A DNA stretch of 55,867 nt from CAUVKI01 sp963552605 (GTDB lineage: Bacteria; Bacillota; Clostridia; Tissierellales; Peptoniphilaceae). Positions 41,763-50,566 of this stretch are shown in pieces (within the stretch, counting starts at the first letter, position 1; each line of letters opens with the position of its first letter). The stretch spans positions 1 to 55,867 of the forward strand of contig CAUVKI010000010.1 of the NCBI GenBank assembly GCA_963552605.1. The letters run 5' to 3'. The position numbers and the translations under genes were made by a program. The notes below the pieces were generated by a model that ran no database searches, was not told the origin of the DNA, and worked only from the letters and a program-made list of their open reading frames with translations.

Positions 41763-43001
41763 ATGTCTTTTATGGTGGCAAAAAATGCCGATTGGCAAAG
41801 GGAGAGCGATGTGATTTTCGCTGTGGCTGCGGCGGCAAATGAGGCAATCAAAAAATTTGGAAAGGATAAAGTGATAAACTCCACTCTTGGAAGTCTTTTT
41901 GAAGATGACGGCACAATTACGGCATTTCCATCGGTGCTTGAGGAGTTTCGCACTTTGCCGAAGGAAGAAATTGTTCCTTATGCACAGATTTCAGGTGAGA
42001 AAGATTATTTGGACGCAGTGCCTGAAGCGTTGTTCGGAGAATACAGACCGCAGGCTTTTGTGAGAGCCGTGGCGACTCCGGGAGGTACGGGAGCGGTCAG
42101 ACATTGCATATGGGCTTATGCGGGAGAGGGAGATACGGTAATAGCTGCGGATTGGCATTGGAAACCCTATGAGACGATTTGTGCGGAGTTTAACAGAAAA
42201 TTTAAGACCTTTGATTTGTACACCGAGGATTTTCAATTTAATTTCGATTCGTATAAAGCGTCCGTAAATGAAGCACTGAACGAAGGCGACAGGATCGTTA
42301 CCATAATAAACAGTCCTGCAAATAATCCCACAGGTTATTCGCTGACTGATGAAGAGTGGGATGAGTTGCTTTCGTTTCTAAAAGAAAAAACTGAGGATAC
42401 GAATAAAAAAATCACATTGCTTGTAGATGTGGCGTATATAGAGTTTGCAGGGGAAAACGATGAGCAAAAAAAATTCTTTACAAAGTTTACAAAACTTCCA
42501 AAAAATCTTTTTGTGTTCGTGGCATATAGCATGAGCAAAGGCTATGCAATGTATGGAATGAGATCAGGTGCTGCGGTGGGAATTTCTTCATATGAGGAGG
42601 TCACGGAGGAATTTTTCTATTCCCTAAGTCATTCCAATCGTGCGAACTGGTCAAACGGGGTGCGAGCTGCTCAAAAGATAATGGTAAGACTTATGAATGA
42701 CGAAAAAAAGAAAGCTCTCTATATGTCGGATATAAAAAAAGCTCAGAAGATGCTTAAAAAAAGGGCGGATGCTTTTGTATCTGCGGCTGAGGAAGCGGGG
42801 CTTGTTATGCTCCCTTACAGGGGAGGTTTTTTCATAAGTATTCCTACGGATAAATCAAAGTTGATTGCAAAAAAACTTGAAGAGCAAAATATTTTCGTGC
42901 TTCCTTTAAGCAAGGGAATACGATTTGCAATATGTGCGGTGGACGAGGAAAAATGCAAACTCGGCGCTCTTAAGATAAAAGAAGCGATGAATTCTTTATA
43001 G
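41763..43001 (+). CDS. Aminotransferase class I/II (aromatic type)
   Basis: A 412-aa PLP-dependent aminotransferase. The substrate loop NSPANNPTGYSL, LLVDVAYIEF (pyridine-binding Asp) and VAYSMSKGYAMYGMRSG (PLP lysine in SMSKG) are complete. The last part, GIRFAICAVDEEKC, contains the substrate-carboxylate Arg. It probably moves amino groups between aromatic or similar amino acids and a 2-oxoacid. A start at 41739 is open, but GGAGG lies 8 bases before the ATG at 41763. The DUF1284 gene follows after 4 bases. Confidence 0.9.
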   Translation: MSFMVAKNADWQRESDVIFAVAAAANEAIKKFGKDKVINSTLGSLFEDDGTITAFPSVLEEFRTLPKEEIVPYAQISGEKDYLDAVPEALFGEYRPQAFVRAVATPGGTGAVRHCIWAYAGEGDTVIAADWHWKPYETICAEFNRKFKTFDLYTEDFQFNFDSYKASVNEALNEGDRIVTIINSPANNPTGYSLTDEEWDELLSFLKEKTEDTNKKITLLVDVAYIEFAGENDEQKKFFTKFTKLPKNLFVFVAYSMSKGYAMYGMRSGAAVGISSYEEVTEEFFYSLSHSNRANWSNGVRAAQKIMVRLMNDEKKKALYMSDIKKAQKMLKKRADAFVSAAEEAGLVMLPYRGGFFISIPTDKSKLIAKKLEEQNIFVLPLSKGIRFAICAVDEEKCKLGALKIKEAMNSL

Positions 43002-43005
43002 AAGA

Positions 43006-43377
43006 ATGAATTTTATTGAAATTCGCCCTCACCATACGCTTTGTCTTCATTTTTTTGAGGGCAAAGGATACTCGGAGGAGTTTGTAAAAAAAATGACGGA
43101 GGTTTATCTGCTTTCTCCATCAGCTTTATTTGGAATAACTTTCGGGGGAGATGCGCTTTGTGCGGTCTGCCCCAATTTTAGTGATGAACTCTGCGCAAGC
43201 GAAGAAAAGGTTTCAAGGTATGATTTGAAGGTCGGAGAGATTTGCGGATTTTTTGAAGGGTTGATTATAGAAAAAAGAGAGGCTTTGAAAAGAACCGAAG
43301 CACTTATAAGAAAAGGGTTCTTGGAAAAAGTTTGCGAGGATTGTGAATGGTTTTATATATGTAAAAAAAAACGGTGA
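43006..43377 (+). CDS. DUF1284 cysteine-rich protein
   Basis: A 123-aa protein. The N-terminus RPHHTLCLHFFEGKGYSEEF is the DUF1284 signature. Eight or more cysteines, in a pattern fitting an iron-sulfur site (CAVCPNFSDELC and CEDCEWFYIC), follow. The role is unknown. It is co-transcribed with the aminotransferase and its last codons form half of the terminator hairpin of the opposing gene. Confidence 0.88.
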   Translation: MNFIEIRPHHTLCLHFFEGKGYSEEFVKKMTEVYLLSPSALFGITFGGDALCAVCPNFSDELCASEEKVSRYDLKVGEICGFFEGLIIEKREALKRTEALIRKGFLEKVCEDCEWFYICKKKR

Positions 43378-43392
43378 GCTCAAAGCTCACCG
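43362..43392 (-). terminator. Terminator of the DUF2325 gene, inside the DUF1284 3' end
   Basis: CGGTGAGCT (43372-43380), loop CAA and AGCTCACCG (43384-43392). Minus-strand transcripts then meet a long T run (43371-43362). The stem includes the TGA stop of the plus-strand gene, so the two convergent genes share these bases. Confidence 0.85.
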
Positions 43393-43401
43393 GCTTATAA
43401 A

Positions 43402-44505
43402 TCAGTAGTCGTAATCTTCAAAATCGGAAACTTCTTCCGAATAATCGTCGTCCTCTTTTTCAAGTTCTTCATCATAGGATAAGCCCTCAAGAAGTCTTGC
43501 AAATCCGCTCTTTCCTATTTTTTTCGGGTAGCTTATCGGGATTTCATATTGCTTTGCTATGTCTTTTATGGTGAACATCGCTCCGTGGGAAACAAATTCG
43601 GGAAAGAGAATTATGCGGGAAACCTCCCTTAAATTCGACTCAAGAGCAATCGGGGTTTCATCTCCCGAGAGGAACAAAAATTCTCCTTTTCTGTCAACCA
43701 CAACTTCTTCAAAAGCGGTTTTCATGGATTCATAACCCACCACCGCTATAATTTGTCCCTCGAGAACAGGTTCCATATCTTCAGTATTCTCACTATTTGA
43801 ATCTGAAACTTTATAAAAACTCTTGGGCTTTGGAGCTGACTTTTCATCATAATCCGTGGGGTGCTTCCAGACTACTCTGCCCGAGAGTTTTTCTCCCTCG
43901 TAATAGGCATAATCGACCACATCACCCTCTTCCAAATGCATATTTTCAACGGTGCGGTTTGAGATAAGAATTTTTGTTTTAAGACCGCTTTCTTCGGGAT
44001 CAACAATGTAGTATTCCTTAAGATCTTTTTCCCATTGCACAATCGCAAACTTCATTTCTCTTCTGGTTGTTTCATGTTTTTCCTCAGCACGCCTTATAAC
44101 TTCAAAGTTATAGGTGTTTTTTACTACGCCGTTAAGCGCCTTGTAGGAATTTTTTATTCTGGCTTTTATCCAATCCCCGTCCTCAATTTCCAAATCCCTT
44201 ACAATCTTTTCAGGAACAAATATTGCAAACGAGCCGAACTCTCCTCCCACCAATTTTCTGTTAAACATTCCGATATACAAATTATTATCGTTGTCATAAA
44301 TTTCTCTTGGAAGTTGAGACGCGCTTCCCAAAGATATATCTTCCGCTATCTCGGGTTCTTTCGGCAAATTTTCTCTGAGCCATTTCAGAAGAACCCCATA
44401 ATTTTTGATTTCTTCAAAGCACTCTAAATAATTCTCCGGTGTCAGTCTCAAGATTACATTTGTCAAATCATCACGAATTTCTTTTAGCAAGTTTTCCCTG
44501 TTCAT
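43402..44505 (-). CDS. Protein with C-terminal DUF2325 domain
   Basis: A 367-aa protein. The C-terminal 100 residues (about 245-340) match DUF2325: IIAVVGYESMKTAFEE, FLFLSGDETPIALESNLREVSRIILFPEFVSHGAMF. The rest is unusual. The N-terminus is helical (EECFEEIKNYGVLLKWL). A middle part (about 75-215) of short beta strands reads FVPEKIVRDLEIEDGDWIKARI and MHLEEGDVVDYAYYEGE, like repeated OB or PRC-type barrels. The protein ends in an acidic tail, DDDYSEEVSDFEDYDY. No function is assigned. It has an extended -10 (TGATAGAAT) and its own terminator. Confidence 0.8.
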   Translation of the reverse strand: MNRENLLKEIRDDLTNVILRLTPENYLECFEEIKNYGVLLKWLRENLPKEPEIAEDISLGSASQLPREIYDNDNNLYIGMFNRKLVGGEFGSFAIFVPEKIVRDLEIEDGDWIKARIKNSYKALNGVVKNTYNFEVIRRAEEKHETTRREMKFAIVQWEKDLKEYYIVDPEESGLKTKILISNRTVENMHLEEGDVVDYAYYEGEKLSGRVVWKHPTDYDEKSAPKPKSFYKVSDSNSENTEDMEPVLEGQIIAVVGYESMKTAFEEVVVDRKGEFLFLSGDETPIALESNLREVSRIILFPEFVSHGAMFTIKDIAKQYEIPISYPKKIGKSGFARLLEGLSYDEELEKEDDDYSEEVSDFEDYDY

Positions 44506-44586
44506 AATTCCTCCTTAATTTTCTTGGAAATATCAATTCCGCCCCATATTCTATCACAAAACCGTAAAATTAAACTCGTAAAAAAA

Positions 44587-46809
44587 TTATTTTCTTGTAA
44601 GCCTGAGCGCATTAAGATTCACGGATACCGAGCTTAACGCCATGCAGAAAGCTCCAATCATAGGAGACAACAGGATATTTTTCCACGGATATAAAATTCC
44701 TGCGGCAATCGGAATACCTATTATGTTGTAGATGAAAGCGAAAAATAAATTTTGTTTTATTATTTTGAAAGCTTCTCTGCTGTAAGAAATGGTGCGGGGG
44801 ATTAGTTTCAAATTATCATTCATCAATATGACCTGTGCACTCTCCATTGCGATATCCGTGCCATGGCTTACCGCCACACCTATATCGGCTTGTGTTAGAG
44901 CCAAAGCGTCGTTAATCCCGTCGCCTGCAAAGAGGATTTTTTCTCCTTTTTCCTTTTTTTCTTTTATGAAATCCGCTTTGTCTTTGGGGAGCATTGCTCC
45001 TTTTGCATCATCAAGGCTTAGAGTTTCTTTCATTGAAAGTGCGGATTCCTCGGTATCTCCCGTAAGGAGAGATATGGAAATTCCTAAAGATTTGATTTCA
45101 TTGACCGCCTCTTTCGATTCATTTCTCAATTCATCTTTCACCACTGCATATCCTAAAAACTCCCTCTCTTTTGCAAAGTACATAACTGTTCCCTTTTTTT
45201 CCGGAGCGTCCACTCCCAAATCTTTCATAAAGGAAAAGTTTCCTCCGTAAAAATTCACCTCATCAATTTTTCCTCTCACTCCTCTCCCCGCCACTTGAGA
45301 AAAATCTTTCACCTCAAATAGGGAAAGTCCTTCCGCTTCCCTCACTATGGCTGAAGCGAGAGGGTGGCTTGAAGGTTTTTCGAGGGAGGCGGCAAAGGTA
45401 AGAAGCTCCTCCGAAGAAATTCCGACAGGGTGAAGCTCGGTAATTTTCGGATGACCCTCTGTAAGGGTTCCCGTCTTATCCAGCACTACGGAATTGATTT
45501 TATAGAGCTCTTCAAGGATTTCCGCACTTTTTATAAGCACTCCCTCTTTTGAGAGCTTACCTACCGCAACCGTAATTGCAACAGGTGTGGCAAGCCCCAA
45601 GGCGCAAGGGCAGGAGATAACCAAAACCGAAATGGCAATCTTCATTGCAAACACAAAATCCTTTTGCACAAACCACCATACGGCAAAAGATAATAGAGAA
45701 ATACCTATAACGCCAGGAACGAATATTGCGGCAATCTTATCAGCAAGGCGGGCAATCGGAGCTTTGGACGCTTGAGTATCTTCCATAAGCTTAACTATTT
45801 GAGCAAGCGCCGTATCATATCCCACATTTGTTGCACGCATTCTGAATGAGCCGCTTGTATTGGTTGTACCCTGCAAAACTTCCGAGCCCTCGGATTTTTC
45901 CTTTGGAATAGGCTCTCCGGTAAGCACCGATTCATCTACTGCGGAAATTCCTTCAATGACCACTCCGTCAATTGGAATTTTTTCTCCCGGCTTGATTAGA
46001 ATCACATCTCCCGATTTAATATTTTCGATTGAAACCGTTTTTTCCTTTCCGTCTTCAATAATCACAGCTTCATTGGGAGCAAGTTTTACCAAGCTTTCCA
46101 TAGCGGAACGGGTTCTTATTTTCGATTGAGCCTCCAAATATTTTCCAAATGTCACAAGTGTCAAAATCATCGCTGCCGAATCATAATAAAGAGCGTGAGT
46201 GTAGTGTAAAGACATCTCGATATTCCTCGGAAGATAATAAAGCACTCCGAAAGTGGACCACAGGCTGTAAAAAATAGACGCAATACTTGACAAAGCCACA
46301 AGCGAATCCATATTGGGAACCATATTCTTGAGCGCACGGAAACCCACGATATAATATTTTCTGTTTAAAAAAACCACCGGCACCGTAAAGAGCAGTTGTA
46401 AAGCCGTCATCAACCCCGAATTTTCAGCAGCTCGAAAAAATTCAGGAAAGGGGAGCCTTAGCATATCTCCCATTGCAAGATAAAAAACTGCAAGCATAAA
46501 GGGAAAAGAGAAAATTAAACGCAGTTTCTCGGACGGCAGATCAGTTTTATCTTCTTTTGGGGTGTCCTTTTCAGTCGGATTTTCTTTAACGGGAGATTCC
46601 TCACGAACTGAAGCTCCGAAACCTATTTTTTCCACGGTGGAAATTATTTTTGAGGGGTCTACTTTTGTTTCGTCAAAGTCCACCCACATTTTTTCCCCTA
46701 CAAGATCCACTCCCAAGTCATTAACCCCGTCAAGTTTTCTAAGCTTCTTATCAATTCCCGCCGCACACGCCGCACAGCTCATTCCGGTTACATCAAATTT
46801 TTCTTTCAC
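44587..46809 (-). CDS. copA: Copper-translocating P-type ATPase
   Basis: A 740-aa P1B-type ATPase that exports Cu(I). The heavy-metal-associated domain is at the N-terminus (GMSCAAC, residues 9-15). Six to eight helices follow, with the metal-binding CPC at 400-402 in SCPCALGLATP. The phosphorylated Asp (D444) is in DKTGTLTE, and LTGDTEE plus GDGINDALAL are also present. An ATG 9 codons upstream is open, but AGGGAGG lies 8 bases before the GTG at 46809, and the domain starts directly after it. TATAGT with an upstream TG (46845-46840) is the probable promoter. No copper repressor gene is adjacent. Confidence 0.94.
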   Translation of the reverse strand: MKEKFDVTGMSCAACAAGIDKKLRKLDGVNDLGVDLVGEKMWVDFDETKVDPSKIISTVEKIGFGASVREESPVKENPTEKDTPKEDKTDLPSEKLRLIFSFPFMLAVFYLAMGDMLRLPFPEFFRAAENSGLMTALQLLFTVPVVFLNRKYYIVGFRALKNMVPNMDSLVALSSIASIFYSLWSTFGVLYYLPRNIEMSLHYTHALYYDSAAMILTLVTFGKYLEAQSKIRTRSAMESLVKLAPNEAVIIEDGKEKTVSIENIKSGDVILIKPGEKIPIDGVVIEGISAVDESVLTGEPIPKEKSEGSEVLQGTTNTSGSFRMRATNVGYDTALAQIVKLMEDTQASKAPIARLADKIAAIFVPGVIGISLLSFAVWWFVQKDFVFAMKIAISVLVISCPCALGLATPVAITVAVGKLSKEGVLIKSAEILEELYKINSVVLDKTGTLTEGHPKITELHPVGISSEELLTFAASLEKPSSHPLASAIVREAEGLSLFEVKDFSQVAGRGVRGKIDEVNFYGGNFSFMKDLGVDAPEKKGTVMYFAKEREFLGYAVVKDELRNESKEAVNEIKSLGISISLLTGDTEESALSMKETLSLDDAKGAMLPKDKADFIKEKKEKGEKILFAGDGINDALALTQADIGVAVSHGTDIAMESAQVILMNDNLKLIPRTISYSREAFKIIKQNLFFAFIYNIIGIPIAAGILYPWKNILLSPMIGAFCMALSSVSVNLNALRLTRK

Positions 46810-46937
46810 ATTTAGCACCTCCCTATTTTTTCTCACCAGACTATATCACACTTTCAAAAATTTTTTTCCAAACACATAACTTAAAAAAATTTGCATCAAA
46901 AAAAATGGTCAAACGCTTGGGAATTTTAAAAAATCTA

Positions 46938-46966
46938 TTGACATAGCGATTATAGGTTGCTAATAT
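46938..46966 (+). promoter_or_regulatory. Promoter of the DUF3793-flavodoxin operon
   Basis: A perfect -35 TTGACA (46938-46943) and -10 TAATAT (46961-46966) at 17-base spacing. The spacer and downstream bases are AT-rich and could hold a repressor site. Confidence 0.7.
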
Positions 46967-46997
46967 AATAGACAACAAACATCAAGCGGAGGGATTT

Positions 46998-47540
46998 ATG
47001 TTCAATAGGCTGTTGGCGACGCATTGTGCTCCCGTGTTGGAGGGCATTAAGCCTGCTAATTTGTTTTCTGTACGAAAAAATGTGCAGAATGAGGTTGAAA
47101 GAGGGTTCAGAGAAAAAGCTTTTCTTTTCCCGGATATAACTTGTGAAAATGTTCTTGAGAGGTCGGATTATTCATTATATCTCGTGTACAGAGAAGAGCT
47201 TTTAACTGAAACTTTAAAAAAAGAGGATAATAATCTTTTCCTTAAGAGCTTCGGATACAGCGGAAGTCTTTCGGATAAGATAGGAAAACTTAAGGATAGA
47301 CTTCTTTACAGCGATACGGGAGATTTTCCTCATGAAATAGGATTGTTTTTGGGTTATCCTGCAGATGATGTTGAGGATTTTGCAAGGTATAGGGGAAAGT
47401 GTGCAAAAGCTCAAGGGTATTGGAAAGTGTATCATCATGTTGATGAAGCATTGGAAACTTTTCGCCGTTATGATGTTTGTCGTGCAAAGTGGATTAAGAA
47501 GCTTTGCGTTAATTATGAAAAAGGAGGATTTTTATTATGA
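46998..47540 (+). CDS. DUF3793 family protein
   Basis: A 180-aa protein of the DUF3793 family. The family hallmark is the late block FPHEIGLFLGYPADDVEDFARYRG, and the start HCAPVLEGIKPANLF is typical. The function is unknown, but in Firmicutes the gene usually sits beside a flavodoxin and is thought to be iron-regulated. Here the flavodoxin start overlaps its stop (ATGA). Confidence 0.88.
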   Translation: MFNRLLATHCAPVLEGIKPANLFSVRKNVQNEVERGFREKAFLFPDITCENVLERSDYSLYLVYREELLTETLKKEDNNLFLKSFGYSGSLSDKIGKLKDRLLYSDTGDFPHEIGLFLGYPADDVEDFARYRGKCAKAQGYWKVYHHVDEALETFRRYDVCRAKWIKKLCVNYEKGGFLL

Positions 47541-47962
47541 AAGCAGCTGTTGTTTATTGGAGCGGAACGGGCAATACTGAAGCTATGGCAAAAGCGATTG
47601 CAGAGGGAATGAAAGAAGCAGGCGCAGAAGTAAAATTGGGTGATGTTTCACAGTTCACAAAGGATAGTTTGTTGGAGTATGAAAAGATTGCTTTAGGATG
47701 CCCCGCTATGGGTGACGAGGAATTGGAGCCCAATGAGTTTGAACCTTTTTATTCGGACGTGGAGGGTTCTTTGAGCGGAAAGACCGTTATGCTCTTCGGC
47801 TCTTATTCGTGGGCTGACGGAAAATGGATGGAGCTTTGGGAAGACAGAGCTTCCAAGAAAGGCATCACCGTTTTTGACAATGGAGGTATCATCTGCTTTG
47901 AGGCTCCCGATGCTGCAATGGAGGAAACTCTTAAATCAAAAGGCAAGGCATTTATCGGATAA
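47537..47962 (+). CDS. Flavodoxin
   Basis: A 141-aa short-chain flavodoxin, an FMN electron carrier that can replace ferredoxin. The phosphate-binding loop is SGTGNTEAMA (residues 10-19), followed by LGCPAMGDEELEP and LFGSYSWADGKWM, which line the isoalloxazine site. GGAGG lies 8 bases before the ATG. It is translationally coupled to the DUF3793 gene, an arrangement expected to work under iron limitation. Confidence 0.93.
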   Translation: MKAAVVYWSGTGNTEAMAKAIAEGMKEAGAEVKLGDVSQFTKDSLLEYEKIALGCPAMGDEELEPNEFEPFYSDVEGSLSGKTVMLFGSYSWADGKWMELWEDRASKKGITVFDNGGIICFEAPDAAMEETLKSKGKAFIG

Positions 47963-47972
47963 GTTTGAAATT

Positions 47973-48005
47973 AAAACCGTCGAGAGAGTTTGGCGGTTTT
48001 TTTTA
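47973..48005 (+). terminator. Terminator after flavodoxin
   Basis: AAAACCG (47973-47979) pairs with CGGTTTT (47994-48000), with a further T run. The loop is about 14 bases. Confidence 0.75.
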
Positions 48006-48054
48006 TTGCTCGCTATTACTAAAGAGGGAAATTTTATATGCAAGGAAATTAAAA

Positions 48055-48080
48055 AAAACAAGCCGTAGTCCGGCTGTCTT
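48055..48080 (-). terminator. Probable terminator of the tetR remnant
   Basis: On the minus strand AGCCG, a 5-base loop and CGGCT are followed by TGTTTTTTTT. It lies 2 bases past the end of the full-length tetR frame. Confidence 0.6.
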
Positions 48081-48081
48081 G

Positions 48082-48693
48082 CTATGTAAAATAAAACTTC
48101 CATGCACGACTGAAAAAATCCGAAATAAGGTGAACCAATTCAATCGCTTCTTCTTTTTCCAGTCTATGTCTTACTATCTCAAAAAACGCATGATATTGTG
48201 CACTCATCAGGATATGTATTTCTTTTCTTTTTAAAGGGCGACATTTATATCCCAGTTTTAACATCTCCTGTTGAAAGGCGTAGGTTTGTTTTTCCTCTTC
48301 CTATATCAGAAGATCTACAAAATTTTCATATGAACTTCCCGCAGACTTGCCTATCAAAAGATGAAAAACATCTTTGTTTTCAAAAACATATTCCACCAAG
48401 TCATCAAGGATTTTTTTTGAGATATCCCAAATTTGTTCGGGACTTCCTTCGGTCAGAGAATCAAATCCCAGACTCCCTCCTGTTTTGTAGGTCTCAAGCA
48501 AATGATTTGCAACGGGAGCCACCAAAGCGGAGAACAGACTGTTTTTATCCGGATAGTATCTGAAAATTGCGCCCGTGGTGAGCCCTGCACTTTTTGCGAT
48601 TTTGCTAATGGAAGCGTCATTATATCCTTTTTCTGAAAATTCTTTTTTTGCCGTGTCAAGGATTAAACGCTTTGTGTCTTCACTTTTGCTCAT
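48082..48693 (-). pseudogene. TetR-family regulator broken by an in-frame TAG
   Basis: The frame from ATG 48693 gives a TetR helix-turn-helix (ISKIAKSAGLTTGAIFRYYPDKNSLFSAL). It stops at TAG 48303-48301 after 130 residues. The same frame then stays open for 72 more codons, with plausible helical sequence, to TAA 48084-48082. A restored protein would be about 203 aa, the usual TetR length. One base change explains it. The DNA-binding part could still be made, but without much of the ligand and dimer domain. Confidence 0.82.
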
Positions 48694-48716
48694 ATGCGAC
48701 CTCTCTTTTAAAAAAA

Positions 48717-48762
48717 ATAGCTATGCTATCTCAAAGTATATTGATTTTTTCCGCATTGTCAA
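48717..48762 (-). promoter_or_regulatory. tetR promoter and likely operator
   Basis: On the minus strand -35 TTGACA (48762-48757) and -10 TATACT (48740-48735), 16 bases apart, give a start near 48728. The inverted repeat ATAGC-TAT-GCTAT (48717-48729) spans that start, as expected for TetR autoregulation. Confidence 0.65.
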
Positions 48763-48889
48763 TTATAAAAAACTCAACAAATTTGGTGCGGAAAAAATAG
48801 CCCGCTCCAAACGCACCTGAATTATAAATAAATTTTTAAAAGCTATTGCACTATATGATAAAATAGCAGACGGGAAAGGGGGCGTTCGT

Positions 48890-50566
48890 ATGAAAAATAA
48901 ATTTGTGAGAGCCTTGATTGCGGTTTTATTACTTGTCGGACTTGTGTTGTTTTTGAATACGTTTTTTAAAAAAGTAATTGTTCGAACTCCCTATCGTAAT
49001 GCTAAGATGATAAGGGATGAATGGATGGTGCTTTATAAAAATAGAGCTCTGTTTGGTGTTGATTTGGAGAATTTCAGATATAACATAGATAAACGAGGGG
49101 AGAAAATTGAATTCTATCATCGATTGGAAAATATAAATTTTAAAGAGCCTATGCTCAGCATATACACCCTTCTTAGCAAGGTCAATGTTTATTTGGACGA
49201 TCAGCTTATATATACTTACGGTGAGGAAACATTTAATAAAGATCAAATGCTTGGAAGCGGAACTCAATGGATACTTCTTCCCAAGGACTGCAATGGAAAA
49301 CTTTTGAAGTTGGTGCTTACCGTGGGGGAAAAAAGAAACGGATATATCATAGGAACTCCGATCATTATGGAGTCTAAAGACTCAATTGCGGATTTTATGA
49401 CCCATAATTTTTTCTATATCATAGTGGGAGCATCGATTGTAGTTTTCGGGATAGCTCTCACTTTGGTTTCGGTCGTTTTGAGTTGTTATAGAAGAACATA
49501 TCTTCAGATGCTGTTCGGAGCTTTATTCACAGTTACGCTCGGATTGTGGTTCTGGTCAAATACGGATACTATGGTTCTTGTAACGGATATTTCCACCAGA
49601 GCTTTTGTGGAATATTTGTCGCTCTATGCCAATACTTTAAGCTCAATGATCTTTGCCTCAACATTTACAAGGGAAAATGAAAATAAAATGATGAAGACAT
49701 TGATTCGGATTTCCATAATTTTTAATTCGATACTTTTGGGGATTACGATTATTCTTCATGTGTCCAACATATTACATATTGTAAGAATGCTCCCTATTTA
49801 TCATATTCTCATTTTGATTCATTTCATTGCGATTTTTTTTATAGGTTTTCACCATGTCAGGGTGAAAAACAAAAGACAATATACGATGCTTTTAGTAGGT
49901 ATCACAATTTTTTTAATCTGTATGATTTTGACGATGGCTTTCTATTACATCGCAAAAAAGTTTACGCTTGATATTGATTATCAATCACTATTCGTAGTTA
50001 TCGGAATTATATCTTTTATGTTCGGTCTTGTCTGGAGTATTACGAGCGATGTTTTGAGCGAGATTTCAATTTATGGCAAGGAAAAAGTAAGAAGGGTTTA
50101 CGAGCTTACCGACGTTCAAAGCGGTTTGGGAAACAGGGACGCTCTTTTTGAAGCCATGAACAAAAGAAGAATGGCTAAGGAATTGTTTGCAATTTTATGC
50201 TTTGATATGGACAACTTCAGTAAGTTTAACAGGAATTTCGGAATAAAAGAAGGAGATGCCTACTTAAGAGGAATTGCAGATAAACTTCTTGATGTAGGAG
50301 AAGGATACACCGAAGTCTTTAAGGTTGGGGGAGATTCTTTCGGAGTTTTGCTCTCTACCTCAAACAGGATTGCCGTTGCGGCATATATTGATGATGTGGA
50401 AAAAACGGTCGGAGAATTATCAGATTCTTTATATCACTATCCTTTGAGTTGGAAAATCGGCGTGGTTTATAGTGATGAAAATGAGCTTATGAGTTCGGAA
50501 GGAATGTTTGTTCTTGCCGAGGAACGAACAGAAATTGAGCCTTTGGAGGAAATGCCTGATGAATAG
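48890..50566 (+). CDS. 7TM receptor-type protein with GGDEF-like domain (first copy)
   Basis: A 558-aa membrane signalling protein. A signal anchor (about 5-25) is followed by an extracellular beta-rich domain to about 175, then seven helices (about 180-395, 7TMR-DISM type), and a C-terminal diguanylate cyclase-like domain. The metal Asp is present in CFDMDNFSKFN (D439), but the signature is GGDSF (480-484) instead of GGDEF. Activity is uncertain. It starts behind an extended -10 (TGATAAAAT, 48856-48864) and overlaps the second copy by 8 bases. Confidence 0.85.
   Translation: MKNKFVRALIAVLLLVGLVLFLNTFFKKVIVRTPYRNAKMIRDEWMVLYKNRALFGVDLENFRYNIDKRGEKIEFYHRLENINFKEPMLSIYTLLSKVNVYLDDQLIYTYGEETFNKDQMLGSGTQWILLPKDCNGKLLKLVLTVGEKRNGYIIGTPIIMESKDSIADFMTHNFFYIIVGASIVVFGIALTLVSVVLSCYRRTYLQMLFGALFTVTLGLWFWSNTDTMVLVTDISTRAFVEYLSLYANTLSSMIFASTFTRENENKMMKTLIRISIIFNSILLGITIILHVSNILHIVRMLPIYHILILIHFIAIFFIGFHHVRVKNKRQYTMLLVGITIFLICMILTMAFYYIAKKFTLDIDYQSLFVVIGIISFMFGLVWSITSDVLSEISIYGKEKVRRVYELTDVQSGLGNRDALFEAMNKRRMAKELFAILCFDMDNFSKFNRNFGIKEGDAYLRGIADKLLDVGEGYTEVFKVGGDSFGVLLSTSNRIAVAAYIDDVEKTVGELSDSLYHYPLSWKIGVVYSDENELMSSEGMFVLAEERTEIEPLEEMPDE

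Noticed and set aside
46961..46995. Possible third Crp/Fnr operator (GACAACAAACATC) before the DUF3793 gene
   Set aside because: Only one half-site is present, without the mirrored arm.
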